A stretch of DNA of 10,102 nucleotides from Peptostreptococcaceae bacterium (GTDB lineage Bacteria; Bacillota_A; Clostridia; Peptostreptococcales; Acidaminobacteraceae). The notes under the pieces were generated by a model. It worked only from the letters and a program-made list of their open reading frames with translations, made no database searches and had not been told where the DNA came from. The translations under genes and the position numbers were made by a program. Every line of letters starts with the position of its first letter. Position 1 is the stretch's first letter. The DNA lies in the NCBI GenBank assembly GCA_013619035.1, contig JABXKX010000114.1:1-10102 (forward strand), given 5' to 3'. Below are positions 9,966 through 10,102 of this stretch, one piece after another.

Positions 9966-10077
9966 AGATTTCTTGTTAAAGACAAAAATCTATTGGCAGG
10001 CAAGTAGCATAAGACTTGGGTAGAATTATCTACTGCCCGTAACAGACCTCTGTCCGTGTATACGCCTTTGTCTTTAA
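9966..10077 (-). promoter_or_regulatory. Structured 5' leader RNA of the GNAT gene, candidate riboswitch of unrecognised class
   Basis: On the minus strand an 11-bp perfect stem P1 (TTAAAGACAAA at 10067-10077 with TTTGTCTTTAA at 9976-9986) encloses a branched region. P2 is a small hairpin ACAG-AGGT-CTGT (10042-10053). P3 pairs GGCAGTAGATAA with TTATGCTACTTGCC (10026-10037 with 9999-10012), with two single-base bulges and a 13-nt loop. P1's 3' strand can instead join AGATTTTTG / CAAGAAATCT (9983-9991 with 9966-9975), a 9-bp hairpin next to the ribosome binding site. P3 competes with GTAGA / TCTAC and with GGCAG / CTGCC. I tried the purine, THF, preQ1, SAM, TPP, FMN, glycine, ZTP, Mn, fluoride, guanidine, c-di-GMP and T-box signatures from memory, and none fits. 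The promoter is not certain: an AT-rich TATTAA lies near 10083. Confidence 0.5.
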
Positions 10078-10102
10078 AATTAATAGTTTTTCTGTATTAA
10101 TC

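Noticed and set aside
9990..10040. TTCTACC in the leader resembles the J2/3 segment of purine riboswitches.
   Set aside because: The other conserved parts (J1/2 TATA-like segment, the two kissing loops and the P1-P2-P3 arrangement) are not in the right positions.
5567..10099. A 13-nt shared word (TAATACAGAAAAA) at 5567-5579 on plus and near 10087-10099 on minus.
   Set aside because: It is short and AT-rich, with no flanking similarity, and is most likely chance.

Overview
The window comes from a low-GC, AT-rich bacterium of the Firmicutes/Mollicutes side of the tree. Every gene lies on the minus strand, so transcription runs from high to low coordinates. Shine-Dalgarno sites are strong (AGGAGG-like), tryptophan is read from TGG, and all frames are closed with the standard code, including one TGA stop. 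The order ruvA-ruvB-spoIID-like-queA-tgt resembles clostridial and related genomes. A relative of Acholeplasma, Izemoplasma or Haloplasma is possible, but the sequence alone does not settle this.

Region A (10-5553) is one compact operon. An extended -10 promoter (5545-5553) is followed by a leader of about 165 nt with two hairpins, one resembling an intrinsic terminator. Then come ruvA, ruvB (Holliday junction branch migration), a secreted SpoIID/LytB-type peptidoglycan hydrolase, and queA and tgt (queuosine modification of tRNA). At each of the four internal junctions a TAG stop codon is fused to the next gene's Shine-Dalgarno sequence, which suggests coupled translation.

Region B (5594-9437) is a second operon with its own promoter. 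It encodes a membrane sensor kinase and a receiver-YcbB response regulator, resembling the glutamine-responsive GlnK/GlnL pair of Bacillus subtilis. These are followed by a GNAT acetyltransferase broken by one extra base, and an ATP-grasp ligase of the carboxylate-amine ligase type. The spacings are 1 nt, 5 nt and an ATGA overlap, so the four are probably co-transcribed.

Region C (9430-10102) holds a single-gene unit: a TTG-started GNAT acetyltransferase with its own terminator. It is preceded by a highly structured leader RNA that I could not assign to any riboswitch class I know. The leader can form two mutually exclusive folds next to the ribosome binding site, and it is the best candidate in the window for something undescribed.
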